Origin: Lonsdalea populi
Lineage (GTDB): Bacteria > Pseudomonadota > Gammaproteobacteria > Enterobacterales > Enterobacteriaceae
Reading direction: 5' to 3'
Assembly (NCBI RefSeq): GCF_015999465.1
Contig: NZ_CP065534.1
Coordinates: 620,001 to 684,000, forward strand
Length of the DNA: 64,000 nt
Shown: positions 36,800-47,869 of the stretch, piece by piece
How positions within the stretch are numbered: position 1 is the stretch's first letter
Layout of the letters: every line of letters begins with the position of its first letter
The notes under the pieces: model-generated
Database searches by the model: none
The model's input: the letters and a program-made list of their open reading frames with translations, nothing else
Told to the model about the DNA's origin: nothing
Made by a program: the position numbers and the translations under genes

Positions 36800-37786
36800 T
36801 TACTGCGCTGCCAGTCCCGACAAGCTGTAGTTGGCCGGAACCCAGCGGTAGCCGTTCGGCTTGCCGTCGTCGCCTTTCTGCACCTTGATGTGGCCCAGTC
36901 CGGGGAAGTTGATGTGCGCGCTGGCCACCCAGTAATTCTTCTCGGCCGCATCCGCCATTATCGAGGCGCGGGTTTTCGCGGCGGCATCCATGTCGCTGTC
37001 GAAGCTGATGGTGGTGGCCGGCAGCGGGAACTGAACGGCGGCGGCGTGAATGGTGTCGCCCCACACCAGCAGTTTGGCGTCTTCGCTGTCTACCCATACC
37101 CCCGTATGTCCCGGCGTATGTCCCGCCAGCGGCAGAGACGTGACGCCGGGAACGATCTCCTGACTACCGGAGAACGTTTTCAGTTTCTTCGCCGCATTGA
37201 TGACATGGAACGTATTCTGCGCCAGCCGGAACACCCCTTTTCTCTCGGCGGGCGCTTTTTGCAGGTTGGCTTCGCTGAGCCAGAAATCTCTGTCCGCCTT
37301 GCTGATGTAGACGGCCGCATTCGGGAAGGTTGGTTTACCGTCGGTCAGCAGGCCGCCGATGTGGTCGCCGTGAAGATGGGTGAGGATCACGGTATCCACC
37401 TGATCCGGCCGGTAGCCAGCGGCTTTCAGATGACTCAGCAGACGGCCCACCGGCGCATCGGACTTCTTGCCGTAGCCGGTATCGACCAGTACCAAATTTT
37501 GGCCGGTATTGATCAGAAAGGCATTAAAGGAAGTCTCGACCGCCGAAGCGTTCAAGTCGTCATCCTCCAGCCGCTGCGTGGTGATATCCGCCGGCGTGCG
37601 CGCCAGCAGTTTATCCATCGGCAACGTGGAAGTGCCGTCAGACAGGGCGGTCACCTCAAACTGCCCCAGCATCAGCCGGTAATAACCCGACTGGGTTTTC
37701 ACCTGCGGTACGGCTTGTGCGTTCGCCAGCGTGGGGAGGGTGAGCAGCGTTATCGAAAACAACATCAGGGATTTTAACGAACTCAT
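36800..37786 (-). CDS. Exported metallo-beta-lactamase-fold hydrolase
   Basis: 328 residues. Signal peptide about 1-23 (MSSLKSLMLFSITLLTLPTL, cut near ANA/QA), so periplasmic. Complete binuclear metal site of the MBL fold: H137, H139, D141 and H142 (THLHGDH), H223 (GHTPGH), D244 (VWGDTIH) and H291 (SAHINFPG). Overall it resembles the periplasmic MBL enzymes related to organophosphate/lactone hydrolases (methyl parathion hydrolase-like). True beta-lactamase activity is not implied. The substrate cannot be read from sequence. It lies alone between eno and queE, opposite strand, with no operon partner; E. coli has no equivalent here, so it is probably an acquired gene. Confidence 0.85.
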   Translation of the reverse strand: MSSLKSLMLFSITLLTLPTLANAQAVPQVKTQSGYYRLMLGQFEVTALSDGTSTLPMDKLLARTPADITTQRLEDDDLNASAVETSFNAFLINTGQNLVLVDTGYGKKSDAPVGRLLSHLKAAGYRPDQVDTVILTHLHGDHIGGLLTDGKPTFPNAAVYISKADRDFWLSEANLQKAPAERKGVFRLAQNTFHVINAAKKLKTFSGSQEIVPGVTSLPLAGHTPGHTGVWVDSEDAKLLVWGDTIHAAAVQFPLPATTISFDSDMDAAAKTRASIMADAAEKNYWVASAHINFPGLGHIKVQKGDDGKPNGYRWVPANYSLSGLAAQ

Positions 37787-37957
37787 ATTTTTCGTTCCTT
37801 GTAATTATCGACTTTTCGATTGGGTTAAGCCTAGCACCGTCGGGTGATTATTACCCCCGCGAGAGGAAGGACTCAATCGAAACCTGTCGGTTGTTTGGCG
37901 GCGCATCGGCGATCTGCGATAATGTTTTTTTTTACGTAACCGTTACAGTGGAAAAAC

Positions 37958-38629
37958 ATGCAGTACCCAATTAACGAGATGTTCCAGACCTTACAGGGTG
38001 AGGGCTATTACACCGGCGTTCCCGCAGTATTCATCCGCTTGCAGGGATGCCCGGTGGGGTGCAGCTGGTGTGATACCAAACACACCTGGGAGAAGCGTCC
38101 GGAGCGGGAAATCCCCCTCAAGCAGATCGTCGAAAAAACGGCGGAGAGCGACGCCTGGGGCGCGGCCAGCGTGGAGGATATCGTTGGCCATATGACGCAG
38201 TTAGGCTTTACCGCCCGGCATGTGGTGATTACCGGCGGCGAGCCCTGTATTCATGACCTGACGACGCTGACTCAGCGACTGGAAGCGCTGGGCTTCAGCA
38301 CTCAAATCGAAACCAGCGGGACGCACGAAATCCGCTGCTCAACCCACAGCTGGGTCACGGTCTCGCCCAAGGTCAATATGCGCGGTGGAATGGTCGTTAT
38401 CGATCAGGCGCTGCAGCGGGCGGATGAGATAAAACATCCGGTAGCGCGGGAGCGTGATATCGAAACGTTGGATACGCTGTTGAACCGGCTGGATGATGAT
38501 AAGGCGCGGGTCATTGCATTGCAGCCTATCAGCCAGAAAGAAGAAGCGACTCGGTTATGCATTGCCACCTGCATAGCGCGCAACTGGCGTTTATCCATGC
38601 AGACCCACAAGTACCTGAACATAGCCTGA
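37958..38629 (+). CDS. queE: 7-carboxy-7-deazaguanine synthase QueE
   Basis: Radical-SAM enzyme forming the deazaguanine ring in queuosine synthesis, and in E. coli also linked to filamentation under stress. 223 residues, equal to E. coli. The cluster cysteines C31-x3-C35-x2-C38 (GCPVGCSWC) are present, as are TGGEPCIHDL (SAM) and the conserved end QTHKYLNIA. It is convergent with queD, which makes the preceding intermediate in the pathway. Confidence 0.98.
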   Translation: MQYPINEMFQTLQGEGYYTGVPAVFIRLQGCPVGCSWCDTKHTWEKRPEREIPLKQIVEKTAESDAWGAASVEDIVGHMTQLGFTARHVVITGGEPCIHDLTTLTQRLEALGFSTQIETSGTHEIRCSTHSWVTVSPKVNMRGGMVVIDQALQRADEIKHPVARERDIETLDTLLNRLDDDKARVIALQPISQKEEATRLCIATCIARNWRLSMQTHKYLNIA

Positions 38630-38669
38630 CGACGACCTGACCGGTGCGTCCGTGCTGGTCAGGAGACGA

Positions 38670-39035
38670 TTATTCCTCTCCCCGATACACACAGCCCGCG
38701 GTGCAGGTTTCTTTGACCCGGACGGCACTCAGCAGCGGCAGTATCGGTTTCAATCTCTGCCAGATCCACTGAGCCAGAATTTCACTGGTGGGATTTTCCA
38801 GCCCGGGAATTTCGTTCAGATAGTGGTGGTCCAACTGCTCCCAAATCGGACGAGAGATGGCTTTCAGTTCGGCAAAATCCATCACCCAGCCGGTATAGGC
38901 ATCGACTTCGCCGGTAATTTCCAGTCGAACCATAAATGAGTGGCCATGCAGGCGGCCACATTTGTGTCCGTCCGGAACATGGGGAAGCCGATGAGCGGCT
39001 TCAAACTGAAAATCTTTAAACAGCATGGTTGGCAT
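38670..39035 (-). CDS. queD: 6-carboxy-5,6,7,8-tetrahydropterin synthase QueD
   Basis: PTPS-family enzyme converting dihydroneopterin triphosphate to 6-carboxytetrahydropterin, the QueE substrate. 121 residues from the ATG at 39035, as in E. coli; an ATG at 39050 is also possible. Zinc ligands: the histidine of FEAAHRL and the GRLHGHSF pair. Catalytic cysteine in HKCGRLHGH and the end [14 protein letters not shown]. It is divergent from the cysJIH operon. Confidence 0.97.
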   Translation of the reverse strand: MPTMLFKDFQFEAAHRLPHVPDGHKCGRLHGHSFMVRLEITGEVDAYTGWVMDFAELKAISRPIWEQLDHHYLNEIPGLENPTSEILAQWIWQRLKPILPLLSAVRVKETCTAGCVYRGEE

Positions 39036-39384
39036 GACGGTGAATCTCATATGACCTGAAAAAACCGACGCATACTACCGGAAAGTGCGCCTTTGCGCTA
39101 TTTTCCGCCGCAAAGAAGCGTAAATGGTAATTTTTATCATTTGATGCCTGATGCTTGATAGTGATTTTAATATCTAAAAAACAGATGGTTGCGTGGGTTG
39201 TGGCCTATATTACTTTTTGTGGTAAAGCGTATATAAAAAACCCTTTAGTCATTTTGGTTATTTAATATTTCCATCATTTCTTTAATTGTTAAGATGGGGG
39301 TCGCTACCTTAATAACCCATTCAACTTTGTACCGCACCAAGTCGGCATTGGCGCCAGCGACCTGAACAAGGAAAAAGTATCGCA
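39036..39384. other. Control region between queD and cysJIH
   Basis: 349 bp, AT-rich from about 39120 to 39300. By position it should hold the promoter and CysB sites of cysJIH. The best candidate is TTTAGTCATTTTGGTTATTT (39244-39263), which resembles published enterobacterial cysJ activation-site sequence only by recollection, so it is uncertain. I could not pick a convincing -10/-35 pair. Confidence 0.35.
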
Positions 39385-41205
39385 ATGACTAATCCGGTTT
39401 CTCCGACTTCGCTGCTCCCTCTGAGCGCGGAGCAATTTGCGCGCCTGCAGGCGGCAACCGGTGATTTCTCACCCACCCAGCTTGCCTGGCTATCCGGTTA
39501 TTTCTGGGGGATTGCTCAACAGCCCGCCGGCGTTTCAACCGCCGTTGTCGCGGCAGCCAACGTATCCACCGCCGCCGCGTCTTCTGCCATCACGCTGATC
39601 TCGGCTTCCCAGACGGGGAATGCGCGTCGGGTCGCCGAACAGGCGCGGGACGACCTGCTGGCGGCCGGACTGCCGGTCACGCTCGTCAACGCGGGCGACT
39701 ACAAGTTCAAGCAAATTGCTCAGGAGAAACTGCTGGTCGTTGTGGCATCGACGCAGGGCGAGGGTGAACCGCCGGAAGAAGCTGTGGCGTTGTACAAGTA
39801 CCTGTTCTCCAAAAAAGCGCCGGCCTTGAATGGCACTGCTTTTGCGGTCTTTGGCCTTGGGGACTCTTCGTATGAGTTTTTCTGCAAAGCCGGTAAAGAC
39901 TTCGACAGCCGTCTGGCGGAACTGGGGGCGGAACGCCTGTTGGACCGGGTAGATGCTGACGTGGCGTTTCAACCTGAAGCGGAACAGTGGCGGCAACGGC
40001 TGACGGAAACGCTGAAATCTCGCCACCAGGCGCAGGATGCGGCCGCCGTTCAGACGGCGGCGGTGGGCGCGGTGGATGAGATCACCGCCAGCCCTTACAG
40101 CAAGGAAACACCTTATACCGCTGTACTGTCGGTTAATCAGAAGATCACCGGCCGCGGCTCGGACAAAGATGTGCGTCACCTGGAGATCGATCTGGGTGAA
40201 TCGGGCTTGCGCTACCGTCCCGGCGATGCGCTGGGCGTATGGTACGAGAACGATCCGGCGCTGATCGAGGAACTGCTGGGGCTTCTGAAGTTGAAAGGGG
40301 ATGAAACGGTGACGGTGTCCGGTAAGACGCTGCCGCTCGCCGAGGCCCTGCAACGGCATCTGGAACTGACGCAAAATACCGCGCCGTTGGTGGAAAAATA
40401 CGCCGGGCTGTCGGGGCATGAGACGCTTCAGTCGCGTCTCGGGGACAAATCCGCGTTGCAGCAGTATGCGCAGCAGACGCCGCTGGTGGAGATGGTGCGC
40501 TCGGCACCTACCGAACTGACGGCGGAACAGCTGGTTGGCTGGCTGCGTCCGCTGACGCCGCGTCTTTACTCTATCGCCTCATCGCAGGAAGAGGTCGACA
40601 ATGAGGTGCATATCACCGTCGGCGTCGTGCGCTACACCCACGAAGGGCGCGAGCGCACCGGCGGTGCCTCGGGCTTCCTGGCAGACCGGCTGGAAGAGGA
40701 CGGTGAAGTCCGCGTCTTCATTGAGCATAACGATAACTTCCGCCTGCCTGCGGACCCGAATACGCCGGTCATTATGATTGGGCCGGGGACGGGCATCGCG
40801 CCGTTCAGAGCCTTTATGCAGCAGCGTGGAGCGGAAGGCGCGGAGGGTAAAAACTGGCTGTTCTTCGGCAATCCGCACTTTGTGGAAGATTTCCTGTATC
40901 AGGTGGAGTGGCAGCGGTACGTCAAGGACGGGTTGCTTACCCACATCGATTTGGCCTGGTCGCGCGATCAGGCGCACAAGATTTACGTTCAGGATCGCCT
41001 CCGCGAGAAGAGCGCGGAAGTCTGGCGCTGGATCCAGGATGGCGCGCATATTTACGTGTGCGGCGACGCCAACCGAATGGCGAAAGATGTCGAACAGGCG
41101 CTGTTGGCGGTGATTGCCGAGCAGGGAGGGATGGATGCCGAACAGGCGGATGAATTTTTAAGCGAGCTGCGGCTGGAGCGGCGCTATCAGAGAGACGTGT
41201 ACTAA
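39385..41205 (+). CDS. cysJ: Assimilatory sulfite reductase flavoprotein subunit CysJ
   Basis: NADPH-dependent electron donor of sulfite reductase. 606 residues (E. coli 599). FMN flavodoxin domain (about 65-200, [27 protein letters not shown]), FAD domain with RLYSIASS, and NADPH domain with [14 protein letters not shown], the end being [12 protein letters not shown]. Its stop codon overlaps the cysI start by one base. First gene of cysJIH. Confidence 0.99.
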   Translation: MTNPVSPTSLLPLSAEQFARLQAATGDFSPTQLAWLSGYFWGIAQQPAGVSTAVVAAANVSTAAASSAITLISASQTGNARRVAEQARDDLLAAGLPVTLVNAGDYKFKQIAQEKLLVVVASTQGEGEPPEEAVALYKYLFSKKAPALNGTAFAVFGLGDSSYEFFCKAGKDFDSRLAELGAERLLDRVDADVAFQPEAEQWRQRLTETLKSRHQAQDAAAVQTAAVGAVDEITASPYSKETPYTAVLSVNQKITGRGSDKDVRHLEIDLGESGLRYRPGDALGVWYENDPALIEELLGLLKLKGDETVTVSGKTLPLAEALQRHLELTQNTAPLVEKYAGLSGHETLQSRLGDKSALQQYAQQTPLVEMVRSAPTELTAEQLVGWLRPLTPRLYSIASSQEEVDNEVHITVGVVRYTHEGRERTGGASGFLADRLEEDGEVRVFIEHNDNFRLPADPNTPVIMIGPGTGIAPFRAFMQQRGAEGAEGKNWLFFGNPHFVEDFLYQVEWQRYVKDGLLTHIDLAWSRDQAHKIYVQDRLREKSAEVWRWIQDGAHIYVCGDANRMAKDVEQALLAVIAEQGGMDAEQADEFLSELRLERRYQRDVY

Positions 41206-42920
41206 TGAGCGAGAGATATTCTGGCCCGCGGGTGGTCGAAGGCAAACTCACCGATGCGGAACGTCTGAAACAGCAGAGCAACTTTCTGCGCGGCACGATC
41301 GCAGACGATCTGAACGATGGCCTGACCGGTGGCTTTACCGGCGACAACTTCCTGCTGATCCGCTTTCACGGGATGTATCAGCAGGACGACCGCGATATTC
41401 GCGCCGAACGCGTCGCCCAGAAGCTGGAGCCGCGTCATGCAATGATGCTGCGTTGCCGTTTGCCGGGCGGCGTCATGACGCCGCAGCAGTGGTTGGCGAT
41501 CGATGACTTTGCCAAGGCCAAGACGATCTACGGCAGTATCCGTATCACCAACCGCCAGACGTTTCAGTTTCACGGCATTCTAAAATCCGACCTGAAATCG
41601 GCGCATCAACTGCTGCATGATGTGGGGCTGGATTCACTGGCGACGGCGAACGACGTTAACCGTAACGTGCTGTGTACGTCCAACCCTGCCGAGTCCGAGC
41701 TGCATCAGCAGGCGTACGACTGGGCGAAGAAGATCTCCGAACATCTGCTGCCGCGTACCCGCGCCTATGCCGAGATCTGGCTCGATCGGGAAAAGGTCGC
41801 GACGACGGATGAAGAGCCGATCCTGGGATCGACCTACCTGCCGCGTAAGTTTAAAACCACGGTGGTGATCCCGCCGCAAAACGACGTGGATCTGCATGCG
41901 AATGACCTGAACTTTGTCGCTATCACTGAGAACGGCCGCCTGGTCGGCTTCAACGTGCTGGTGGGTGGCGGTTTGTCCATCGCCCACGGCGACAAGGCGA
42001 CCTATGCGCGCACCGCCAGCGAGTTCGGCTACATCCCCGTCGAGAAGACGCTGGCCGTCGCGGAAGCGGTGGTGACCACCCAACGCGACTGGGGCAACCG
42101 CACCAACCGTAAGAACGCCAAGACCAAATATACGCTGGAGCGCGTTGGCGTCGACACGTTCAAACAGGAAGTGGAACGTCGGTCCGGCGTGACGTTCGAA
42201 GAGATCCGTCCGTATGAATTTACCGGCCGCGGCGATCGCATCGGCTGGGTCAAAGGCATCGATAACAAGTGGCACCTGACGCTGTTTATCGAAAATGGCC
42301 GCATCCTCGACTATCCAGGCCATCCTTTGAAAACAGGGCTGAACGAAATCGCCAAAATCCACAAAGGGGATTTCCGCCTGACTGCCAACCAGAACCTGAT
42401 TGTGGCGGGCGTGGCCACGCGCGATAAAGCGAAAATCGAAGCGCTGGCGCGCGAACATGGGCTGATTGACGATGCGGTCAGCGAGCAGCGTAAAAATTCG
42501 ATGGCCTGCGTTTCGCTGCCGACCTGTCCGCTGGCGATGGCGGAAGCTGAACGTTTTCTGCCGCAGTTTGTCACAAAAGTAGAAGGCATCATGCAGCAGC
42601 ACGGCGTTGGCGATGAGCACATCGTGTTGCGTGTGACCGGCTGTCCTAACGGCTGCGGCCGCTCGCTGCTGGCGGAAATCGGTCTGGTGGGGAAAGCCAT
42701 CGGCCGTTACAACCTGCATCTTGGCGGCAACCGGGAAGGAACGCGCATTCCGCGTATGTACCGGGAAAATATCACCGAAGCTGACATCCTCAGCGAAATC
42801 GACCAGTTGGTAGGACGTTGGGCGCAGGAGCGCGAAGCGGGCGAAGGATTTGGCGATTTCGCCATTCGTGCCCACATCATCAAACCGGTGCTCGACCCCG
42901 CTATCGATTTCTATGACTAA
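41205..42920 (+). CDS. cysI: Assimilatory sulfite reductase hemoprotein subunit CysI
   Basis: Reduces sulfite to sulfide by six electrons at a siroheme-[4Fe-4S] centre. 571 residues (E. coli 570). The four cluster cysteines appear as C-x5-C (CVSLPTC) and C-x3-C (CPNGC) in [15 protein letters not shown]. Siroheme depends on CysG, encoded nearby. Overlaps cysJ by one base; cysH follows after 12 nt. Confidence 0.99.
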   Translation: MSERYSGPRVVEGKLTDAERLKQQSNFLRGTIADDLNDGLTGGFTGDNFLLIRFHGMYQQDDRDIRAERVAQKLEPRHAMMLRCRLPGGVMTPQQWLAIDDFAKAKTIYGSIRITNRQTFQFHGILKSDLKSAHQLLHDVGLDSLATANDVNRNVLCTSNPAESELHQQAYDWAKKISEHLLPRTRAYAEIWLDREKVATTDEEPILGSTYLPRKFKTTVVIPPQNDVDLHANDLNFVAITENGRLVGFNVLVGGGLSIAHGDKATYARTASEFGYIPVEKTLAVAEAVVTTQRDWGNRTNRKNAKTKYTLERVGVDTFKQEVERRSGVTFEEIRPYEFTGRGDRIGWVKGIDNKWHLTLFIENGRILDYPGHPLKTGLNEIAKIHKGDFRLTANQNLIVAGVATRDKAKIEALAREHGLIDDAVSEQRKNSMACVSLPTCPLAMAEAERFLPQFVTKVEGIMQQHGVGDEHIVLRVTGCPNGCGRSLLAEIGLVGKAIGRYNLHLGGNREGTRIPRMYRENITEADILSEIDQLVGRWAQEREAGEGFGDFAIRAHIIKPVLDPAIDFYD

Positions 42921-42932
42921 CAGGAGAGCCTG

Positions 42933-43667
42933 ATGTCTGCACTCAATCTGGAGGCGCTCAGCGCGTTGCCGAAGCCGGAACAAGAGTCTGAGCTTGCGGA
43001 AATCAACGCCGAGCTGGAAAGCCTTTCCGCCGAAAACCGAATCGCCTGGGCGCTGGAAAACCTGCCGGGCGAGTTCGTCCTTACGTCGAGCTTCGGCATT
43101 CAGGCGGCGATTTCTCTTCATCTGGTGACTCGGCAGTGTCCGCAGATTCCGGTGATCCTGACGGATACCGGCTACCTGTTCCCGGAAACCTATCAGTTCA
43201 TCGACAGCCTCACCGACCAGTTGAAGCTGAACCTGCAGGTGTTTCGCGCCGCGCTGTCGCCAGCGTGGCAGGAAGCGCGCTACGGCAAGCTGTGGGAGCA
43301 AGGCGTCGAAGGTATCGAGCGCTATAACCAGATGAACAAGGTGGAACCGATGAACCGGGCGCTGCAAGAACTTGACGCGCGGACCTGGTTCGCTGGGCTG
43401 CGCCGCGAGCAGGCGAGCAGCCGTGAAACGTTGCCGGTGTTGTCTGTGCAGCGCGGCGTATTCAAATTCCTGCCGATCATCGACTGGGACAACCGACAGG
43501 TCTATCAGTACCTGAAGGCCAATGGCCTGAGCTACCACCCGCTGTGGGATCAGGGCTATCTGTCGGTGGGCGATACCCATACCACCCGCAAGTGGGAGCC
43601 GGGCATGAGCGAAGAAGAGACACGATTCTTCGGTCTGAAGCGCGAGTGCGGCTTGCACGAAGGTTGA
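42933..43667 (+). CDS. cysH: PAPS reductase CysH
   Basis: Reduces 3'-phosphoadenylyl sulfate to sulfite with thioredoxin. 244 residues, as in E. coli. The PAPS-binding [10 protein letters not shown] stretch, [12 protein letters not shown], and the redox cysteine C239 in the end KRECGLHEG are intact. There are no second CC pairs, so it is the PAPS-using, cluster-free type. Ends the cysJIH operon. Confidence 0.98.
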   Translation: MSALNLEALSALPKPEQESELAEINAELESLSAENRIAWALENLPGEFVLTSSFGIQAAISLHLVTRQCPQIPVILTDTGYLFPETYQFIDSLTDQLKLNLQVFRAALSPAWQEARYGKLWEQGVEGIERYNQMNKVEPMNRALQELDARTWFAGLRREQASSRETLPVLSVQRGVFKFLPIIDWDNRQVYQYLKANGLSYHPLWDQGYLSVGDTHTTRKWEPGMSEEETRFFGLKRECGLHEG

Positions 43668-43744
43668 CCCACAGCCTCTCGTTCGAGGGACTTTTTCTTT
43701 TAGCGGTGAGATTTCAAACGTCATCCTGTTCCATTTTAGGTGCG

Positions 43745-43927
43745 ATGACACCAGTTCAGCCCGAATACGATGCCCTGAATCATCGCGGCAACATGCTGTT
43801 GCGGAAAGATAAATTCATGGGTAGCTGAGTGACGCCGCTGGACGAACGCTGGCAACGGGAGATAAAGGCGTATCTGTGCCGCGATCAACTGACGGAACAT
43901 TTAGCCAGTTTCGATATAACCGATTGA
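43745..43927 (+). pseudogene. Short reading frame broken by an in-frame TGA, between cysH and cysG
   Basis: Frame from ATG 43745: 27 codons (begins MTPVQPEYDALNHRGNMLL), TGA at 43826-43828, then 32 further codons in the same frame (VTPLDERWQREIKAYLCRDQ...) to a TGA at 43925. Both halves read like real protein, so a tryptophan codon changed to TGA is likely. No family recognised. In E. coli the gene beyond cysH is cas3, but I see no match to it here. The remaining 160 bp (43928-44087) hold only a possible CysB site. Confidence 0.4.
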
Positions 43928-43984
43928 GGCGACATCCCCACGTTGGGGCCCAGAGTCTGCTTTTTACCGCATACAAAGTGATTC

Positions 43985-44005
43985 TTTATTCCATTACGGA
44001 ACTTA
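43985..44005 (+). promoter_or_regulatory. Possible CysB site ahead of cysG-cysDNC
   Basis: TTATTCCATTACGGAACTTA contains TTCC-N5-GGAA in an AT-rich leader about 85 nt before cysG. CysB-dependence of sulfate genes is established in enterobacteria; assignment to this exact site is a guess. Confidence 0.3.
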
Positions 44006-44087
44006 TCATGCGAATTCGGCATTTCATTACGCTTACCCCCTCGTTTTATAGTCCCATTATCACTTTTTTATCTTAGTAAAGGCTTCT

Positions 44088-45509
44088 GTGAACTATCTCC
44101 CTGTATTTGCCGATCTACGGCAGCGCCCCGTGCTGGTGGTAGGCGGTGGCGAAGTGGCCATGCGTAAAATCACGCTGCTACTGCGGGCGGGCGCAGAGGT
44201 CCGGGTGGCTGCGCGCGAGCTGTGCTCCCTGCTTGATGCTTTGCAGCAGGACGGAAAGGTGACCTGGATTGCCCGTGAGTTCAGCCCTGAACTACTGGAC
44301 CCGGTGTTCCTGGTCATTGCGGCCACCGACGATGCTAAGCTCAATGAAACAGTCTCAAAGGCCGCGGATCGTCGGCAAAAACTGGTCAACGTGGTCGACG
44401 ATCAGCCAAAATGCTCCTTTATTTTTCCGTCGTTAATTGACCGGTCTCCGCTGATGGTGGCTATCTCGTCCAGCGGCGCGGCGCCGGTATTGGCGCGCCT
44501 GCTGCGAGAGAAGCTGGAGGCGCTGCTGCCCTCCCGTTTAGGGCAGATGGCTGAGCTGGCGGGCAACTGGCGTAGCCGAGTCAAACAGCAACTGCCGACG
44601 ATAACCGGCCGACGCCGGTTCTGGGAACGCCTGTTTGACAGTCGCTTTGCCTCACTGGTGACGTCGGGAAAACTGACTGAAGCCGAGGACGCGCTGGAAA
44701 AACAGCTGATGGAGCCGCAGAACCTGCAAGGCGAGGTATCTCTGGTGGGCGCGGGGCCGGGCGACGCTGGCCTTCTGACGCTACGCGGACTGCAGGTGAT
44801 CCAGCAGGCGGACGTGGTGTTGTACGACTCTCTGGTGAGTGCGGACGTGCTGGAGCTGGTTCGACGCGACGCCGAGATGATTTGCGTCGGTAAACGCGCC
44901 AGCGCGCATCTGATGCCGCAGGACGAGATCAATCAGCGGCTGGCGACGTTGGCGCAACAGGGCAAACGGGTCGTTCGCCTGAAGGGTGGCGATCCCTTTA
45001 TTTTCGGTCGCGGCGGCGAGGAGTTGCAGCATGTGGCTAAGGCGGGCATCCCCTTCCAGGTGGTACCGGGCGTGACGGCCGCGGCGGGCGTCACCGCCTA
45101 TGCGGGGATCCCGTTGACCCATCGGGACTATGCGCAAAGTGTGGCCTTTATTACCGGACATCACCGCGTGGACGGCAAAGCGCCGGACTGGTCTACGCTG
45201 GCCCGTGAGCGGCAGACGTTGGTGATTTACATGGGTACGATGAAAGCGGCGGACATTAGCCGTCAACTGATAGAAAACGGGCGATCCGCAGAAACGCCGG
45301 TCGCCGTTATCAGCCGCGGTACCTGCCGGGACCAGCAGGTGCTGACCGGCACATTACAACAGTTGGAACCGTTGTCTCAGTTGGCGGCTACACCGGCATT
45401 ACTGGTGATTGGCGAGGTGGTGAATTTGCACGAGCAAATCGCCTGGTTTGGAGATCATTCGCGGGTGTCGGCCTCAGAACGTCGGCCAACAGTGGTGAAT
45501 TTGGCTTAA
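44088..45509 (+). CDS. cysG: Siroheme synthase CysG
   Basis: Trifunctional enzyme making siroheme, the CysI cofactor. 473 residues. N-terminal dehydrogenase/ferrochelatase with [11 protein letters not shown] at 17-27, the catalytic Asp104 (NVVDDQ) and Ser128 (AISSSGAAP). A dimerisation middle, then the SAM-uroporphyrinogen III methyltransferase domain (about 217-460, [49 protein letters not shown]). Starts with GTG at 44088, AAAGG five bases upstream. It is placed ahead of cysDNC rather than beside nirBD as in E. coli, so siroheme supply is tied to sulfate use. Confidence 0.97.
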   Translation: MNYLPVFADLRQRPVLVVGGGEVAMRKITLLLRAGAEVRVAARELCSLLDALQQDGKVTWIAREFSPELLDPVFLVIAATDDAKLNETVSKAADRRQKLVNVVDDQPKCSFIFPSLIDRSPLMVAISSSGAAPVLARLLREKLEALLPSRLGQMAELAGNWRSRVKQQLPTITGRRRFWERLFDSRFASLVTSGKLTEAEDALEKQLMEPQNLQGEVSLVGAGPGDAGLLTLRGLQVIQQADVVLYDSLVSADVLELVRRDAEMICVGKRASAHLMPQDEINQRLATLAQQGKRVVRLKGGDPFIFGRGGEELQHVAKAGIPFQVVPGVTAAAGVTAYAGIPLTHRDYAQSVAFITGHHRVDGKAPDWSTLARERQTLVIYMGTMKAADISRQLIENGRSAETPVAVISRGTCRDQQVLTGTLQQLEPLSQLAATPALLVIGEVVNLHEQIAWFGDHSRVSASERRPTVVNLA

Positions 45510-45520
45510 GGTACGATTTT

Positions 45521-46429
45521 ATGGACGAGAAAAGACTGACGCATCTGCAACAGCTTGAGGCAGAAAGTATTCATATCATTCGCGAAGTCGCGGCGGAGTT
45601 CAGTAATCCGGTGATGATGTACTCCATCGGCAAAGACTCCTCGGTGATGCTGCATCTGGCGCGCAAAGCTTTCCATCCCGGCTCGCTGCCGTTCCCGCTG
45701 TTGCATGTTGATACCGGCTGGAAGTTTCGCGAAATGTACGAGTTTCGCGACCGCACGGCCAAGGCTTACGGCTGCGAACTGCTGGTACACCGCAACCCGG
45801 AAGGGGTCGCGATGGGGATCAACCCGTTCGTGCACGGCAGCGCGAAGCATACCGACATCATGAAGACCGAAGGGCTGAAACAGGCGCTGAACAAGTATGG
45901 CTTTGATGCGGCCTTCGGCGGCGCACGCCGCGACGAAGAAAAATCGCGCGCCAAAGAACGTATCTACTCGTTCCGTGACCGCTTCCATCGCTGGGATCCG
46001 AAAAACCAGCGACCCGAGCTATGGCGCAATTACAACGGTCAGATCAACAAGGGCGAAAGCATCCGCGTTTTCCCCTTGTCCAACTGGACGGAGCTGGATA
46101 TCTGGCAGTACATCTTCCTCGAAAAAATCGACATCGTCCCGCTGTATCTGGCTGCAGAGCGCCCGGTGGTTGAACGCGACGGTATGTTGATGATGGTTGA
46201 TGACGACCGCTTCGAACCGCAGCCGGGGGAAACCATCATCCAGCGTATGGTGCGTTTCCGCACGCTGGGATGCTGGCCGTTGACGGGCGCGGTGGAGTCG
46301 CAGGCGCAAACTCTGCCGGAGATCATCGAAGAAATGTTGGTCTCCACCACGAGCGAGCGTCAGGGACGGATGATCGACCGCGATCAGGCCGGGTCGATGG
46401 AGCTGAAAAAACGTCAGGGATATTTCTGA
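45521..46429 (+). CDS. cysD: Sulfate adenylyltransferase subunit 2 CysD
   Basis: Catalytic subunit forming adenylyl sulfate from ATP and sulfate, coupled to GTP hydrolysis by CysN. 302 residues, same as E. coli. The ATP pyrophosphatase signature [12 protein letters not shown] is near residue 31, with [32 protein letters not shown] and [16 protein letters not shown] further on. It starts 11 nt after cysG, and cysN follows 11 nt later. Confidence 0.99.
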   Translation: MDEKRLTHLQQLEAESIHIIREVAAEFSNPVMMYSIGKDSSVMLHLARKAFHPGSLPFPLLHVDTGWKFREMYEFRDRTAKAYGCELLVHRNPEGVAMGINPFVHGSAKHTDIMKTEGLKQALNKYGFDAAFGGARRDEEKSRAKERIYSFRDRFHRWDPKNQRPELWRNYNGQINKGESIRVFPLSNWTELDIWQYIFLEKIDIVPLYLAAERPVVERDGMLMMVDDDRFEPQPGETIIQRMVRFRTLGCWPLTGAVESQAQTLPEIIEEMLVSTTSERQGRMIDRDQAGSMELKKRQGYF

Positions 46430-46440
46430 GGAGTTGCTGC

Positions 46441-47868
46441 ATGAATCATGATATTGCCAAACAGATCGCCGAGCAGGGCGGCGTCGAGGCCTATCTGCTC
46501 GCACAACAGGATAAAAGCCTGCTGCGCTTCCTGACCTGCGGCAGCGTTGACGACGGTAAAAGCACCCTGATCGGCCGTCTGCTGCATGATACCCGCCAGA
46601 TCTACGAAGATCAGCTATCCACGCTGCACAATGACAGCAAACGGCTGGGAACACAGGGTGAAAAGCTGGATTTGGCTTTGCTGGTCGACGGCCTGCAGGC
46701 TGAGCGCGAGCAGGGGATCACCATTGACGTCGCCTACCGCTATTTCTCTACCGAGAAGCGTAAATTCATCATTGCCGACACCCCGGGGCATGAGCAATAC
46801 ACGCGTAACATGGCGACTGGCGCATCCACCTGTGAACTGGCGATTCTGCTGATCGATGCCCGAAAAGGCGTGTTGGATCAGACTCGCCGTCATAGCTTCA
46901 TCGCGACACTGCTGGGCATCCGTCATCTGGTGGTGGCGGTCAACAAAATGGATCTGGTCGACTATCAGCAGTCGGTCTTCGAACAGTTCAAACAGGACTA
47001 CCTGGACTTCGCACAGCAGCTGCCGGCGGATCTTAATGTGACCTTCGTTCCGCTCTCCGCGCTGGAAGGGGATAATGTGGCGATGGCCAGCACTCAGATG
47101 AGCTGGTATAGCGGCCCCACGCTGCTGGACGTGCTGGAGACGGTGGATGTCGCGCCGCACAGCCTGTCGCAGCCTCTGCGTTTCCCGGTGCAGTACGTCA
47201 ACCGGCCCAACCTGGATTTCCGTGGCTATGCGGGGACGGTGGCGTCCGGCGTGGTCCACGTCGGCCAGCGCGTTAAGGTACTGCCTTCCGGCGTTGAATC
47301 GGCCATTGCCCGCATCGTGACGTTTGACGGCGATCTGCCGCAGGCGCGGGTCGGCGAAGCGGTGACGCTGGTGCTGGAAAAGGAAATCGATATCAGCCGT
47401 GGCGATCTGATCGTGGATCATGCGGAAACGCTGGAAGCGGTGCAGAGCGCGTTGGTGGATGTAGTGTGGATGGCGGAACAGCCGCTGATCGCCGGGCAAA
47501 GCTACGACATCAAAATAGCGGGCAAAAAGACGCGGGCGCGAGTCGAAAACATTCAGTATCAGGTTGAAATCAATACGCTGACCCAGCGGGTGATCGAGTC
47601 GTTGCCGTTGAACGGCATCGGGCTGGTGGCGCTGACTTTCGACGAACCTCTGGTACTGGATCGCTATGCGCAAAACCACGTCACCGGCGGGATGATCTTT
47701 ATCGACCGCCTGAGCAATGTCACGGTGGGAGCGGGTCTGGTACGTGAAGGCATCGAACAGACCTATGAAAAGCCTGGCGCCTATAGCGCGTTTGAGCTGG
47801 AGCTGAACGCGCTGGTGCGTCGCTATTTCCCGCATTGGGGTGCGCGCGATCTGCTGGGAGGGAAATAA
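46441..47868 (+). CDS. cysN: Sulfate adenylyltransferase subunit 1 CysN (GTPase)
   Basis: EF-Tu-like GTPase subunit. 475 residues from the ATG at 46441 (AGGAG upstream), matching E. coli. G1 GSVDDGKST (about 35-43), G2 region [13 protein letters not shown]3 [10 protein letters not shown]4 NKMDLVDY; then two beta-barrel domains. The upstream open frame into cysD (from 46270) is a chance extension. Confidence 0.98.
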   Translation: MNHDIAKQIAEQGGVEAYLLAQQDKSLLRFLTCGSVDDGKSTLIGRLLHDTRQIYEDQLSTLHNDSKRLGTQGEKLDLALLVDGLQAEREQGITIDVAYRYFSTEKRKFIIADTPGHEQYTRNMATGASTCELAILLIDARKGVLDQTRRHSFIATLLGIRHLVVAVNKMDLVDYQQSVFEQFKQDYLDFAQQLPADLNVTFVPLSALEGDNVAMASTQMSWYSGPTLLDVLETVDVAPHSLSQPLRFPVQYVNRPNLDFRGYAGTVASGVVHVGQRVKVLPSGVESAIARIVTFDGDLPQARVGEAVTLVLEKEIDISRGDLIVDHAETLEAVQSALVDVVWMAEQPLIAGQSYDIKIAGKKTRARVENIQYQVEINTLTQRVIESLPLNGIGLVALTFDEPLVLDRYAQNHVTGGMIFIDRLSNVTVGAGLVREGIEQTYEKPGAYSAFELELNALVRRYFPHWGARDLLGGK

Positions 47869-47869
47869 G

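Noticed and set aside
41634..43751. A 705-codon open frame on the minus strand opposite cysI and cysH
   Set aside because: Mirror frame of GC-rich real genes. The sense strand encodes textbook CysI/CysH with all active-site residues, and the antisense product has no recognisable domain and an unlikely composition (very rich in Arg, His and Gln).
43826..43828. The TGA between the two half-frames as a selenocysteine codon
   Set aside because: No downstream hairpin of SECIS type was seen and the protein shows no redox motif around the position; a nonsense change is simpler.
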